Source of the DNA: Oscillospiraceae bacterium
GTDB taxonomy: Bacteria; Bacillota; Clostridia; Oscillospirales; Oscillospiraceae
Length of the DNA stretch: 64,000 nt
Direction: 5' to 3'
Assembly (NCBI GenBank): GCA_009781515.1
Contig: WQXY01000001.1
Span: forward strand, 124,001-188,000
This document shows, piece after piece, positions 15,158-23,041 of the stretch. The translations under genes and the position numbers were made by a program. How positions within the stretch are numbered: the stretch's first letter is position 1; every line of letters starts with the position of its first letter. A model generated the notes under the pieces. It was not told the origin of the DNA, made no database searches, and saw nothing but the letters and a program-made list of their open reading frames with translations.

Positions 15158-15763
15158 CTATTGGGTGAGGTATTTGACTTCGAAGGTTAGGGTGATTGAG
15201 GCTGAGTTTGCTGTTTCGCCTTGCCAGCCTTGTGCGAAATTGACACTTGAAAGACGCATATATTCGGTATTGGAAACTTCTTCAAGTAAATTGAGCATAT
15301 TCTCATAACTGCCATTTCCCGTGACAAAAGTGGTTACTGTAGTAAAGACATCCACCCTACGCTCAGCATATATAGGAGTTCCGTCATCGTTGTAGCCAAT
15401 AATCGGACGGGGCGGCTCCGGTGGGCGGGTAGCAAAACCAAGAGAGCGAAGAATTAAGTTTTTATTCAAGCAAAGCGTTGTCAGCATATGGTCAGTTTCT
15501 TCATTTGGAACAAGCTTAGAATAACCTGCTGTCAGTTTATCAAAATTTTGCTGAGCTTCTGTGTTCTGTGCACGAAGACTTGGAAGATTTGCCACAGCCA
15601 TTTCATGTGTGAATTTTTCATTGCTCAGCCTGTCACGTTCTCTTTGTGCTGTACTATACCTCTGTGAGAGAGGAACAAGTGCAAACTGGATTGAAACATA
15701 TAATATTGCCAAAACCAAAACTGCAAAGAGCAGAATTTTTTCCCGTTTTGTTATTTTTGTCAT
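15158..15763 (-). CDS. pilO: Type IV pilus inner-membrane protein PilO
   Basis: A 201-residue protein with one N-terminal membrane helix (ILLFAVLVLAILYVSIQF), a coiled-coil stretch at about 35-80 and a C-terminal ferredoxin-like domain, the PilO architecture. It partners PilN and PilM in the alignment complex that links the motor to the pilus. Last gene of the minus-strand operon; it begins one base after the stop of pilMN. Confidence 0.85.
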   Translation of the reverse strand: MTKITKREKILLFAVLVLAILYVSIQFALVPLSQRYSTAQRERDRLSNEKFTHEMAVANLPSLRAQNTEAQQNFDKLTAGYSKLVPNEETDHMLTTLCLNKNLILRSLGFATRPPEPPRPIIGYNDDGTPIYAERRVDVFTTVTTFVTGNGSYENMLNLLEEVSNTEYMRLSSVNFAQGWQGETANSASITLTFEVKYLTQ

Positions 15764-15764
15764 G

Positions 15765-17204
15765 TTAGTTTCCCTCCTGATTTTCTCTTACTTCAAAGGA
15801 AAAAGTGAATGTTCCGGCAGAACCTGACCAACCTAAGTAGCCGACATATGAAACCATTGGATTTGCTCTGAGCTGCTCAATATAGCTGCTTGCGGCAAAT
15901 TCATCATATGCTGTTGCGCTTGCCCGTACAGAGCCGTCGTTTTCGTTAAAAGTAAAGCCTGTAATTCTTACATCGTCGCCGCCTGTGGTGACTATCATGT
16001 TGATAAAGCCTCTTGTAATGGAAGGCAGGTCATTTGTTGCTGCAATTTTTTCAAGCGCTTCATTATAAAGTCTGTTGGCAGTTGCAATACTTGAGTTTAA
16101 GCTTGCAAGCTCCGCTTTTTCATCAAGTACTTTTTGAGAGTTTAAGTAAGCCTCTAAGTCGCGAACTTCACGCTCGGCGCTTAGTACAAGCACAAGAAGA
16201 ATTGCTATGGCGGCTATTAAGACTGCCGCGACACCTATGATAATCGGCATCCATGTTTTCTTGGGGCGGTTTCGTCTTTTTGCTTTTTCTGCCATTCGGA
16301 TTGAATGGAGCAGGTCTGTTTCGGTCTCGGGCATGAGAGAGTTCATAAAAGAAATATGAGCGTTCGGGGGCAGTCTCTCAGCTCCTTTTACCCCTCTGAA
16401 AAGGTCGAGAATACCAAACTGGATTTCGGGATATGTATTATTTTCTCTGATTACCTGCAGGTCGTTATCATCAATTCCGACATAAAGACAATGCTTAATA
16501 TCTTCAAATTTTTGAGATTTATTAAACTGAACAATACCTGACAGACCAAGCAGGGAGTTTTGGATAAGAGAAGCACGGTCTTCGCCAAAGAGCCTTGCTC
16601 TTGACTGGAAGACGCACTCGCCGTTTTGGAAAATCATAGACAGCAGCATTTCGCCGTCAACAAGGCACAGGATAAACGGAGTTTCCTTAAGCTTCGGGAA
16701 GGTGCTGATATATTTAAGTATTGCCTGAATTCCGATGCGTACTATGCTCGGTGTTATCCCCGCAGCGCGAAGTATGCCAAGATATGTCTCGGCATGAGCG
16801 CGCTCCACAGCGCAAGCGAGTATTTGCTTTGAGCCGTCGGGATTAATACCAATCGGAATAAAGTCGCAGACAAGATTTTCCACGTCTGATGCAATTTCTG
16901 CAAATTCGTCGCGGATAACCTGGTCATATGCCCATTTGCCGAGCTTGGCGGGTACGGTTATTCTCTTTGTGTATACAAAGCTGCCGTCAATAACGAGCGA
17001 GACATCTTTAAAAAGACCGGGGTCTTGCTTGGCGAGGGACTTAAGAGCCTCAACAACAGGCCCGCCGTCTAAGATAACACCGTTAATGACACATTCTTCT
17101 GGCAGCGGGGCAGTTTTGTAGCCGTGGATATTTACCGACTTTCCCGACTTGGTGTATGAGAGAACCTCGACCATATATGTTGAAATATGTATTGATGCTT
17201 TCAT
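15765..17204 (-). CDS. pilM: PilM-PilN fusion protein
   Basis: Residues 1 to about 300 are an actin-like PilM domain (start MKASIHISTYMVEVLSYT; LCLVDGEMLLSMIF in the nucleotide-fold region). A short basic stretch then leads to a membrane helix near 318-340 (MPIIIGVAAVLIAAIAILLV), a coiled coil and a PilN-type periplasmic-like domain to residue 479. The fusion covalently joins the cytoplasmic ring protein to its membrane partner, which are normally separate genes. Flanked by pilC and pilO. Confidence 0.88.
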   Translation of the reverse strand: MKASIHISTYMVEVLSYTKSGKSVNIHGYKTAPLPEECVINGVILDGGPVVEALKSLAKQDPGLFKDVSLVIDGSFVYTKRITVPAKLGKWAYDQVIRDEFAEIASDVENLVCDFIPIGINPDGSKQILACAVERAHAETYLGILRAAGITPSIVRIGIQAILKYISTFPKLKETPFILCLVDGEMLLSMIFQNGECVFQSRARLFGEDRASLIQNSLLGLSGIVQFNKSQKFEDIKHCLYVGIDDNDLQVIRENNTYPEIQFGILDLFRGVKGAERLPPNAHISFMNSLMPETETDLLHSIRMAEKAKRRNRPKKTWMPIIIGVAAVLIAAIAILLVLVLSAEREVRDLEAYLNSQKVLDEKAELASLNSSIATANRLYNEALEKIAATNDLPSITRGFINMIVTTGGDDVRITGFTFNENDGSVRASATAYDEFAASSYIEQLRANPMVSYVGYLGWSGSAGTFTFSFEVRENQEGN

Positions 17205-17231
17205 TTAATCATCCTTCCTATATTAACTTTC

Positions 17232-18422
17232 TTATATTCCCATATTATTGTACATATCAAACATCGGCATCATAACAGACATCATGACAGTGCCGATAAT
17301 ACCTGCCATTATTACAATCATAACAGGCTGAATGAGCTGAACGAGCTTATCGAGAGCAACCTCAGCTTCATAGTCAAAGCTCTCTGCGGTGGACTCAAGC
17401 ATTGTGTCGAGCCTGCCTGTTTCTTCACCAATCATGATTGTTGTTGTGAGTTTTTTGTCAAAGCCGTCAACAGTGCCGATAGAGGCTGCTAAGCTTTGAC
17501 CGTTGCGAACATCTGTTATTACGGAGTCAAACTGCTTGGCTATATAGCTGTTGTTAATTATAGTTGCCGATATTTCAAGTGCTCTGAGCATTGGTATTCC
17601 GCTTGAATATAGTGATGAGAGGGTTCTTGCAAAACGCGCTGTGTATATGGTTTTTACGAGCTTTCCGACTATCGGGGCTTTTAATTTGAAGAGGTCAAAA
17701 TAATATTTAACCTTACCGATACTGAACAAAAACTGAATTGCTAAAATTACTACAAGAGCAACTATTATAACAATATACCAGTAGCTTTGTAAAAATTCGC
17801 TGAGCCACATCATAAATAAAGTGATACCGGGGAGTTCCATATCATCTTCAAATACTTCAAAAAGTGTAGGCAGAACCATAGTAAAGAGGAAAAAGACTGC
17901 GCCGACTGTAGCAATGAGCAGAACCATCGGGTAAGTCATTGCGGCTTTTGCTTTGGAGTTTAGTTTATGTTCTTTCTCATAATGAACTGCCATTTTTTCA
18001 GAAACTCTTTCAAGCTGACCGCTGGCTTCGCCCGAAGCGAACATATTTACAAGCAGCTCGGGGAAGGTTTTTCCCTGCATTCTCATAGCCTCCGACAGGG
18101 TGTAGCCGAGCAGAACATCACGGTGGAGCAGTTCATATACCCGCACGAGCTTAGGGGCAAAGTCGCGGGCTTTGAGTATTTCAATGGCACGCACGACTGT
18201 AATGCCGCTTGCGAGCATACTTGCAAGCTGACGTGAAAACTCTGCTGTTTCAGCCGGTTTCATACGGTAGTTTGCGTGTTTGTCTGTTTTGATGCTGTAG
18301 CTAACGGGAACAAGGTCCTGAGCACGTAAAAGCCGACGCAGGTCATCTTCATCTCTTGCGTCAAGCACTCCGTTTACTTTTTTGTTGGACAGGTTAAGTG
18401 CGCTGTAATTATATTTTGGCAT
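17232..18422 (-). CDS. pilC: Type IV pilus platform protein PilC
   Basis: A 396-residue polytopic membrane protein with two GspF/T2SSF domains (about 65-190 and 268-390). Three hydrophobic segments are visible (VLLIATVGAVFFLFTMVLP, YWYIVIIVALVVILAIQFLF, IVIMAGIIGTVMMSVMMP). Repeated GE-SG/GE-TGRLD motifs occur in the domains. It is the platform on which PilB and PilT act. Normal length. Confidence 0.94.
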   Translation of the reverse strand: MPKYNYSALNLSNKKVNGVLDARDEDDLRRLLRAQDLVPVSYSIKTDKHANYRMKPAETAEFSRQLASMLASGITVVRAIEILKARDFAPKLVRVYELLHRDVLLGYTLSEAMRMQGKTFPELLVNMFASGEASGQLERVSEKMAVHYEKEHKLNSKAKAAMTYPMVLLIATVGAVFFLFTMVLPTLFEVFEDDMELPGITLFMMWLSEFLQSYWYIVIIVALVVILAIQFLFSIGKVKYYFDLFKLKAPIVGKLVKTIYTARFARTLSSLYSSGIPMLRALEISATIINNSYIAKQFDSVITDVRNGQSLAASIGTVDGFDKKLTTTIMIGEETGRLDTMLESTAESFDYEAEVALDKLVQLIQPVMIVIMAGIIGTVMMSVMMPMFDMYNNMGI

Positions 18423-18457
18423 ATGTTAGTCTCCAATGTTTGTCAGAGATTTGATTT

Positions 18458-19240
18458 CTAAATCCAAAAGTTACTTAAATAGTAGTCGATTATGTCTTTG
18501 CCGAAGTAGATAGAGATTGTTATACCGATACAAAGTGCGGGACCAAAAACCATATGGCTTCCGCGCTCGCGTCTGCCGCTGAGAAGTAAATATGCTGCGA
18601 CACCGCCGCCGAGAATAAGCGCGATAAAAAATGAGAGAAGTGTGAGTTGCCAGCCTAAGAAAAGTCCGCAAACCGCCATGAGTTTGATGTCGCCCCCGCC
18701 GAATGCTCCGCTGATTAAAAGTGCGATAAGCAGCATAGGCAAAGAGATTGTAAAAGCGCCGATAATATGAGAAAGTAACGTGACATCATCAAAGAGCCAG
18801 ATTGCGGCTATAGAAAAGGGGATAAGGGCTATTATAAGGCTGTCGGGTATCTCTGTTGTATCAAAGTCAATGAGTGACACGGCGAGGAGTATCATCAAAA
18901 CGGGGTAGATAATCAGTGCAAGCGGGGTAAAGCCGAACATGTATATGGCTGATACCGCAAGAGCTGCTCCGAGAAGTTCAACAATAGGATATCGAAATGA
19001 TATTTGTGCCTTGCAGCTTCGGCACTTGCCGAGGAGTATAAACCAAGAGATAACAGGAAAGAGGTCATACCACTTGATAGTCTCGCTGCAGGCGGGGCAA
19101 AAGGAACGTTTGTTTGAAAAGAACATGCCCTTTTCGGGAAGTCTTGCCATTACAACATTTAAGAAGCTGCCGAGCATAGCTCCGATTATGGCTGTATAGA
19201 TATAAACTAAGGTTGGTGAATACTCAAAGATTTCGTTCAA
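18458..19240 (-). CDS. pilD: Prepilin peptidase PilD
   Basis: A 260-residue polytopic A24 aspartic protease. The N-terminal domain has two CxxC pairs (CPAC and CRSC), needed for the methylase part of the bifunctional enzyme. Catalytic aspartates lie in DFDTTEIPD and GGGDIKLMA. It should cleave and methylate all prepilins encoded nearby, including the giant one. Confidence 0.94.
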   Translation of the reverse strand: MNEIFEYSPTLVYIYTAIIGAMLGSFLNVVMARLPEKGMFFSNKRSFCPACSETIKWYDLFPVISWFILLGKCRSCKAQISFRYPIVELLGAALAVSAIYMFGFTPLALIIYPVLMILLAVSLIDFDTTEIPDSLIIALIPFSIAAIWLFDDVTLLSHIIGAFTISLPMLLIALLISGAFGGGDIKLMAVCGLFLGWQLTLLSFFIALILGGGVAAYLLLSGRRERGSHMVFGPALCIGITISIYFGKDIIDYYLSNFWI

Positions 19241-19266
19241 GCTTGATTACCGTCCGCTCTCGCTTC

Positions 19267-19297
19267 ACCCGTTACCTGACGATAACAGGTAACGGGT
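19267..19297. terminator. Perfect 12-bp hairpin between pilin and pilD
   Basis: ACCCGTTACCTG, 7-base loop, CAGGTAACGGGT. No T-tract follows on the minus strand, so a partial terminator or an mRNA-stabilising end of the pilin message is more likely than a full stop. Confidence 0.6.
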
Positions 19298-19336
19298 AAA
19301 GCTGTGTAAGTAAAATATGCTTACAACGTGGCTGAT

Positions 19337-19885
19337 TTAGCCACCGCCACCACCACCACCGGCGGTGAGAGGAACAGGAGTTCCGTCTCCCGAATTACCA
19401 ACAAGCAGAAGTCCATTGCCAATGCCGTCTATATTACGACCGGTTCTAACGTTATTGCCAATAGCAACTCCGACAACACTTCCGTTGGCATCAAGATAAA
19501 CCGAGACTAAGCCGCGGTTGTCCGCAGCTGAATAAACAGCACCGGCAACCCAAGCTGTATTATTATCTTGACTATATATTCCAGCGTCTTGTATTAGATT
19601 TTGAAATGTTAGGTCAGCGTCAAGCAAAATGGAACTAAAACCTACGTAATCAGTTCTGGCGCCGTCGCTCCATTCGCCCGTACCTCTTGCATGTGTCGTT
19701 GTGGACTGTATTGCCATCAGTGCTGTGCGTCCTTCTACACGAAGGGTGTTTTCGCGGGACTCGTTAATCCAGCCGATGAGTGTGGGGAGCAGGGCTGCCA
19801 TCAAAATGGCGATAATGATGAGAACAACGATGAGTTCCATCAATGTGAAGCCTTTTCTGCTCTTGAGAATTTGCATAAGTTTCAT
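19337..19885 (-). CDS. Major type IV pilin
   Basis: A 182-residue prepilin: short basic leader, KG12|FTLMELIVVLIIIAILMA, with Glu at mature position 5. The hydrophobic helix is followed by a globular domain with a short C-terminal region. The protein ends in seven consecutive glycines. AAAGGAG is well placed before the ATG. Position between pilT and pilD and a following hairpin fit an abundantly expressed major pilin. There is no Cys pair for a disulfide loop. Confidence 0.9.
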   Translation of the reverse strand: MKLMQILKSRKGFTLMELIVVLIIIAILMAALLPTLIGWINESRENTLRVEGRTALMAIQSTTTHARGTGEWSDGARTDYVGFSSILLDADLTFQNLIQDAGIYSQDNNTAWVAGAVYSAADNRGLVSVYLDANGSVVGVAIGNNVRTGRNIDGIGNGLLLVGNSGDGTPVPLTAGGGGGGG

Positions 19886-19975
19886 TTTGTTTCTCCTTTT
19901 AATAAAGTTTGTTTTTTATATTTCTTATGTTTAAGTTATGGTTTTTTATTTCATAACAAAAACATTTGAAACCTC

Positions 19976-21037
19976 TTAGTACATTCCTCTGCCGAGTGAT
20001 TTTTCAAATTCTTCCTTGTTTGAGACCTTTTCGAGCGCTGCCTCTCTTGTGACAACTCCCTTACGGACGAGGTTCATCAGATAATCATCAAGCAGTACCA
20101 TGCCCTTGCTTTGTCCTGTTTGAATGTTGGAGTTGAGCTGATGTCCTTTGCCCTCGCGGATAAGGGTGCTGATTGCGTCTGTTGCGACCATTATTTCAAA
20201 TGCCGCTACGCGACCCGTGCCGCTTGCTTTCGGGAGCAGGGTTTGTGTAACAACGCCCTTGAGAACTGCCGAGAGCTGAATACGGATTTGCTGCTGTGAG
20301 TGGGGAGGGAATACGTCGATAATACGGTCAACAGTCATTGCAGCGCCTGTGGTATGAAGCGTTGACAGGACTAAGTGACCTGTTTCCGCCGCGGTGATAG
20401 CCGCTGATATTGTCTCGAAGTCGCGCATTTCGCCGACGAGTATAACGTCGGGGTCCTCACGCATTGCGCTGCGAAGTGCATCAGAGAAGCTTGGCACGTC
20501 CTCGCCGACGGCGCGCTGGTGAATGAGTGCTTTTTTTTGCTTGTATACATACTCGACGGGGTCTTCGATTGTGAGTATGTGGCAGGGTTTTCTCGTGTTG
20601 ACGTAGTCAATCATGGCTGCGAGTGATGTGGACTTACCGCTTCCGGTGGGCCCTGTGACGAGTATCAGTCCGCGAGGCTCGTCTGCAAGACCACGGAGGG
20701 CTTCGGGAAGTCCGAGCTCTTCAAAGCTCGGGATTTCGTCGTTTAGAAGTCTGATTGCCGAGGCGATGCGTTTTTGCTGGAAGTATACGTTGACACGATG
20801 CCGCATGCCGCCTTCGGTTTCGTAGCTTGTGTCAACATCTAAGCCGTCTTCGACTCTTTTGCGGAGTTTGTCGGAGAGCAGCGAGAGTATCATGTCTCGT
20901 TTGTCTTCATAGCTGAGCAGATACTGGGTTTCGCGAAGTGAACCGTCGATACGGAAAAGAGGGTTGCGGTCGGCTGTGATGTGGACATCACTTGCACGTT
21001 CGCTGCGGGCTATTTTGAGTAGTTCGTTTATGTGCAT
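19976..21037 (-). CDS. pilT: Pilus retraction ATPase PilT
   Basis: A 353-residue hexameric secretion ATPase. Walker A is GPTGSGKST; Asp-box and Walker B follow (TIEDPVEY, DPDVILVGEMRD), then the His box HLVLSTLHT. The retraction-specific AIRNLIRE-like motif is present as ISTLIREGK. It depolymerises pili, predicting twitching or DNA uptake. Confidence 0.95.
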   Translation of the reverse strand: MHINELLKIARSERASDVHITADRNPLFRIDGSLRETQYLLSYEDKRDMILSLLSDKLRKRVEDGLDVDTSYETEGGMRHRVNVYFQQKRIASAIRLLNDEIPSFEELGLPEALRGLADEPRGLILVTGPTGSGKSTSLAAMIDYVNTRKPCHILTIEDPVEYVYKQKKALIHQRAVGEDVPSFSDALRSAMREDPDVILVGEMRDFETISAAITAAETGHLVLSTLHTTGAAMTVDRIIDVFPPHSQQQIRIQLSAVLKGVVTQTLLPKASGTGRVAAFEIMVATDAISTLIREGKGHQLNSNIQTGQSKGMVLLDDYLMNLVRKGVVTREAALEKVSNKEEFEKSLGRGMY

Positions 21038-21066
21038 TTAATTTTTTACCTCTTATATGTTACAAA

Positions 21067-21110
21067 TCACCCGGCGTCTGCGGACGCCACCCTCTTTACT
21101 AAAGAGGGCT
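21067..21110. repeat. Two-hairpin palindromic repeat, copy 2
   Basis: Lies in the pilB-pilT gap. TCACCC, hairpin GGCGTC/GGACGCC, hairpin CCCTCTTTACTAAAGAGGG. Confidence 0.8.
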
Positions 21111-21118
21111 AAAAGGAA

Positions 21119-22816
21119 CTATTGTACAAAGTATGTCAGTTTTAATAGTTCTTCGAGAGAGGTTTTGCGCTCCTGTACAAGCTTGATGAGGCTTGTTTGC
21201 AGGCTCTTCATCAGATTATTGTTTTTGACGTATGAGTAGATTTCCTCAACACCTGTTCTTGCTGTGATGAGATTTCTGATTTTTGAGTCGATTGTGAGCA
21301 CTTCGTGGATTGCGACACGACCTTTGTAGCCTGTGTTGTTGCAGTTGTGACAGCCTCTGCCGCGGGCAAGGATTTCAATGTTTGCTCCTGCCATAGCACG
21401 CTTATCACTGTCTGTCGACTCATATTCTTCACGGCAGAACGGGCAGATTTTCTTAACAAGTCTTTGAGCGACTACGCCAACCAAGGAGTTTGAAAGCAGG
21501 TAGTCTTCAACGCCCATGTCGAGAAGTCTGACTATTGCCGAGACGGAGTCGTTGGTGTGAAGTGATGATACAACAAGGTGTCCTGTGAGTGCCGAGCGGA
21601 CGGATATGCTTGCCGTTTCGGAGTCACGGGTTTCACCAATCATTATGATGTCAGGGTCTTGTCGCAGTATGCTTCTAAGTCCTGTGTCGAATGTGAGACC
21701 TGCAAGCGGGTTGATTTGGGTTTGGTTGACCTTGGCGAGTGTTTTTTCGACAGGGTCTTCGACTGTTGCGATGTTGACGTTTCGTTGCGAGAGGTATTCA
21801 ATCATCATGTATAAGGTGGTGGTTTTACCGCTTCCTGTAGGTCCTGTGATGTAAATAAGTCCGTGAGGGGACTGGAGCAGTGCGAGCATTTTGTCGTAGT
21901 CGTCGCGTTCCATGCCGAATGTTGCGGCGTTGTCGAGCGCCGTGGACTGGCTGAGAAAACGCAAAACGAGCTTTTCACCGTAAATCGTCGGAAGTGATGA
22001 CACACGGACGTTTAGTTCGATGTCTTCGAGCTTTGCGCGGAAGTGACCGTCCTGCGGGGCGCGTTTTTCTGCGATGTCCATTCCGCTGAGGATTTTGATA
22101 CGTGCGGTCATGGAGCTGTGCAGAGATTGCGAAAGGGTTGTATATTCGACGATTTGACCGTCAACACGAATTCTGATTTGTGTGCGGCTTTCAAACGGTT
22201 CGATATGAATGTCACTGGCTCCTGCGCTGTGTGCTTTATAGAGCATTGAGTTGATGAGCGTAACAACGGGGGTGTCGTCGGCTGTTTCGCTGATGTCAAC
22301 ATATGTGAACGCACTTGTGTCGCCTGCGGCTTCGTTAGCGCCTTGGGCGGCTTTTTGTGTGTCGATTTCGGAGTAGCTCTCGTGGATTGCCTGTACGATT
22401 TCGTCTTTTTTGCAGATTGCGATTTCAACCTGCTGCATGTGGGAGATGAGCTTGACGTCTTCGATGGCGTAGTAATTGAGCGGGTCGCTGATGAGTATGT
22501 GCAAGATGTTTTTTTCCGTGGATATTGCTATCAGGTTGTGCTTTTGTGCTATAGCGCGGGGCACAAGCTTGACGGCTTCGAGGTCAATCGGGCATTGGCT
22601 GATTGGCAGGTACTGAACTCCAAGGCGTGTTGCCAGAGCGGTGTTGAGGCGGTCTTCCGTGATTATTCCGCTGTCTATGAATACTTCACCCAAACGTTTT
22701 TTGTCGGTTGAGGTTTTTTGGATTTCAAGGGCTTTTTCAAGTTGTTCCTGTGTTATTGTACCGGACTCAATGAGGACTTCGCCGAGCCTGAGTTGTTGTG
22801 TTTGCCCAATCGCCAT
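21119..22816 (-). CDS. pilB: Pilus extension ATPase PilB
   Basis: A 565-residue GspE/PilB family motor. Two short N-terminal LGEVLIESG/LGEVFIDSG repeats of the MshEN type, which in relatives bind c-di-GMP, precede the ATPase core. Core motifs are Walker [18 protein letters not shown], Walker B-region DPDIIMIGETRD, and the zinc C4 (CPFC ... CHNC). First gene of the operon with TAGGAGG upstream. A diguanylate cyclase at 50 kb and MshEN repeats make c-di-GMP control plausible. Confidence 0.95.
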   Translation of the reverse strand: MAIGQTQQLRLGEVLIESGTITQEQLEKALEIQKTSTDKKRLGEVFIDSGIITEDRLNTALATRLGVQYLPISQCPIDLEAVKLVPRAIAQKHNLIAISTEKNILHILISDPLNYYAIEDVKLISHMQQVEIAICKKDEIVQAIHESYSEIDTQKAAQGANEAAGDTSAFTYVDISETADDTPVVTLINSMLYKAHSAGASDIHIEPFESRTQIRIRVDGQIVEYTTLSQSLHSSMTARIKILSGMDIAEKRAPQDGHFRAKLEDIELNVRVSSLPTIYGEKLVLRFLSQSTALDNAATFGMERDDYDKMLALLQSPHGLIYITGPTGSGKTTTLYMMIEYLSQRNVNIATVEDPVEKTLAKVNQTQINPLAGLTFDTGLRSILRQDPDIIMIGETRDSETASISVRSALTGHLVVSSLHTNDSVSAIVRLLDMGVEDYLLSNSLVGVVAQRLVKKICPFCREEYESTDSDKRAMAGANIEILARGRGCHNCNNTGYKGRVAIHEVLTIDSKIRNLITARTGVEEIYSYVKNNNLMKSLQTSLIKLVQERKTSLEELLKLTYFVQ

Positions 22817-22873
22817 GTTGTTTCCTCCTAAGTGTGTAAAGTATATCCATTTCTACACGTTTAACATTCAATT

Positions 22874-22901
22874 ATTATCCCATATTACTTGAAATTGTCA
22901 A
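22874..22901 (-). promoter_or_regulatory. Promoter of the pil machinery operon
   Basis: On the minus strand TTGACA (22901-22896), 16 bases, GATAAT (22879-22874). Confidence 0.65.
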
Positions 22902-22935
22902 GCATTATTTGTAACAGTTTATTAATATTTCTGCA

Positions 22936-22964
22936 TTGACAGTTTTGCGATTTTTGCTTATTAT
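22936..22964 (+). promoter_or_regulatory. Promoter of the MoeA-fusion gene
   Basis: TTGACA (22936-22941), 17 bases, TATTAT (22959-22964). Divergent from the pilB promoter 35 bases away. Confidence 0.7.
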
Positions 22965-23041
22965 TTGAAAGGTAAATCTCTTGTAAAATTAGACTTATTG
23001 TGAAGAGCACTTACATCGGTGAAACGAAAAGGGAAAACACA

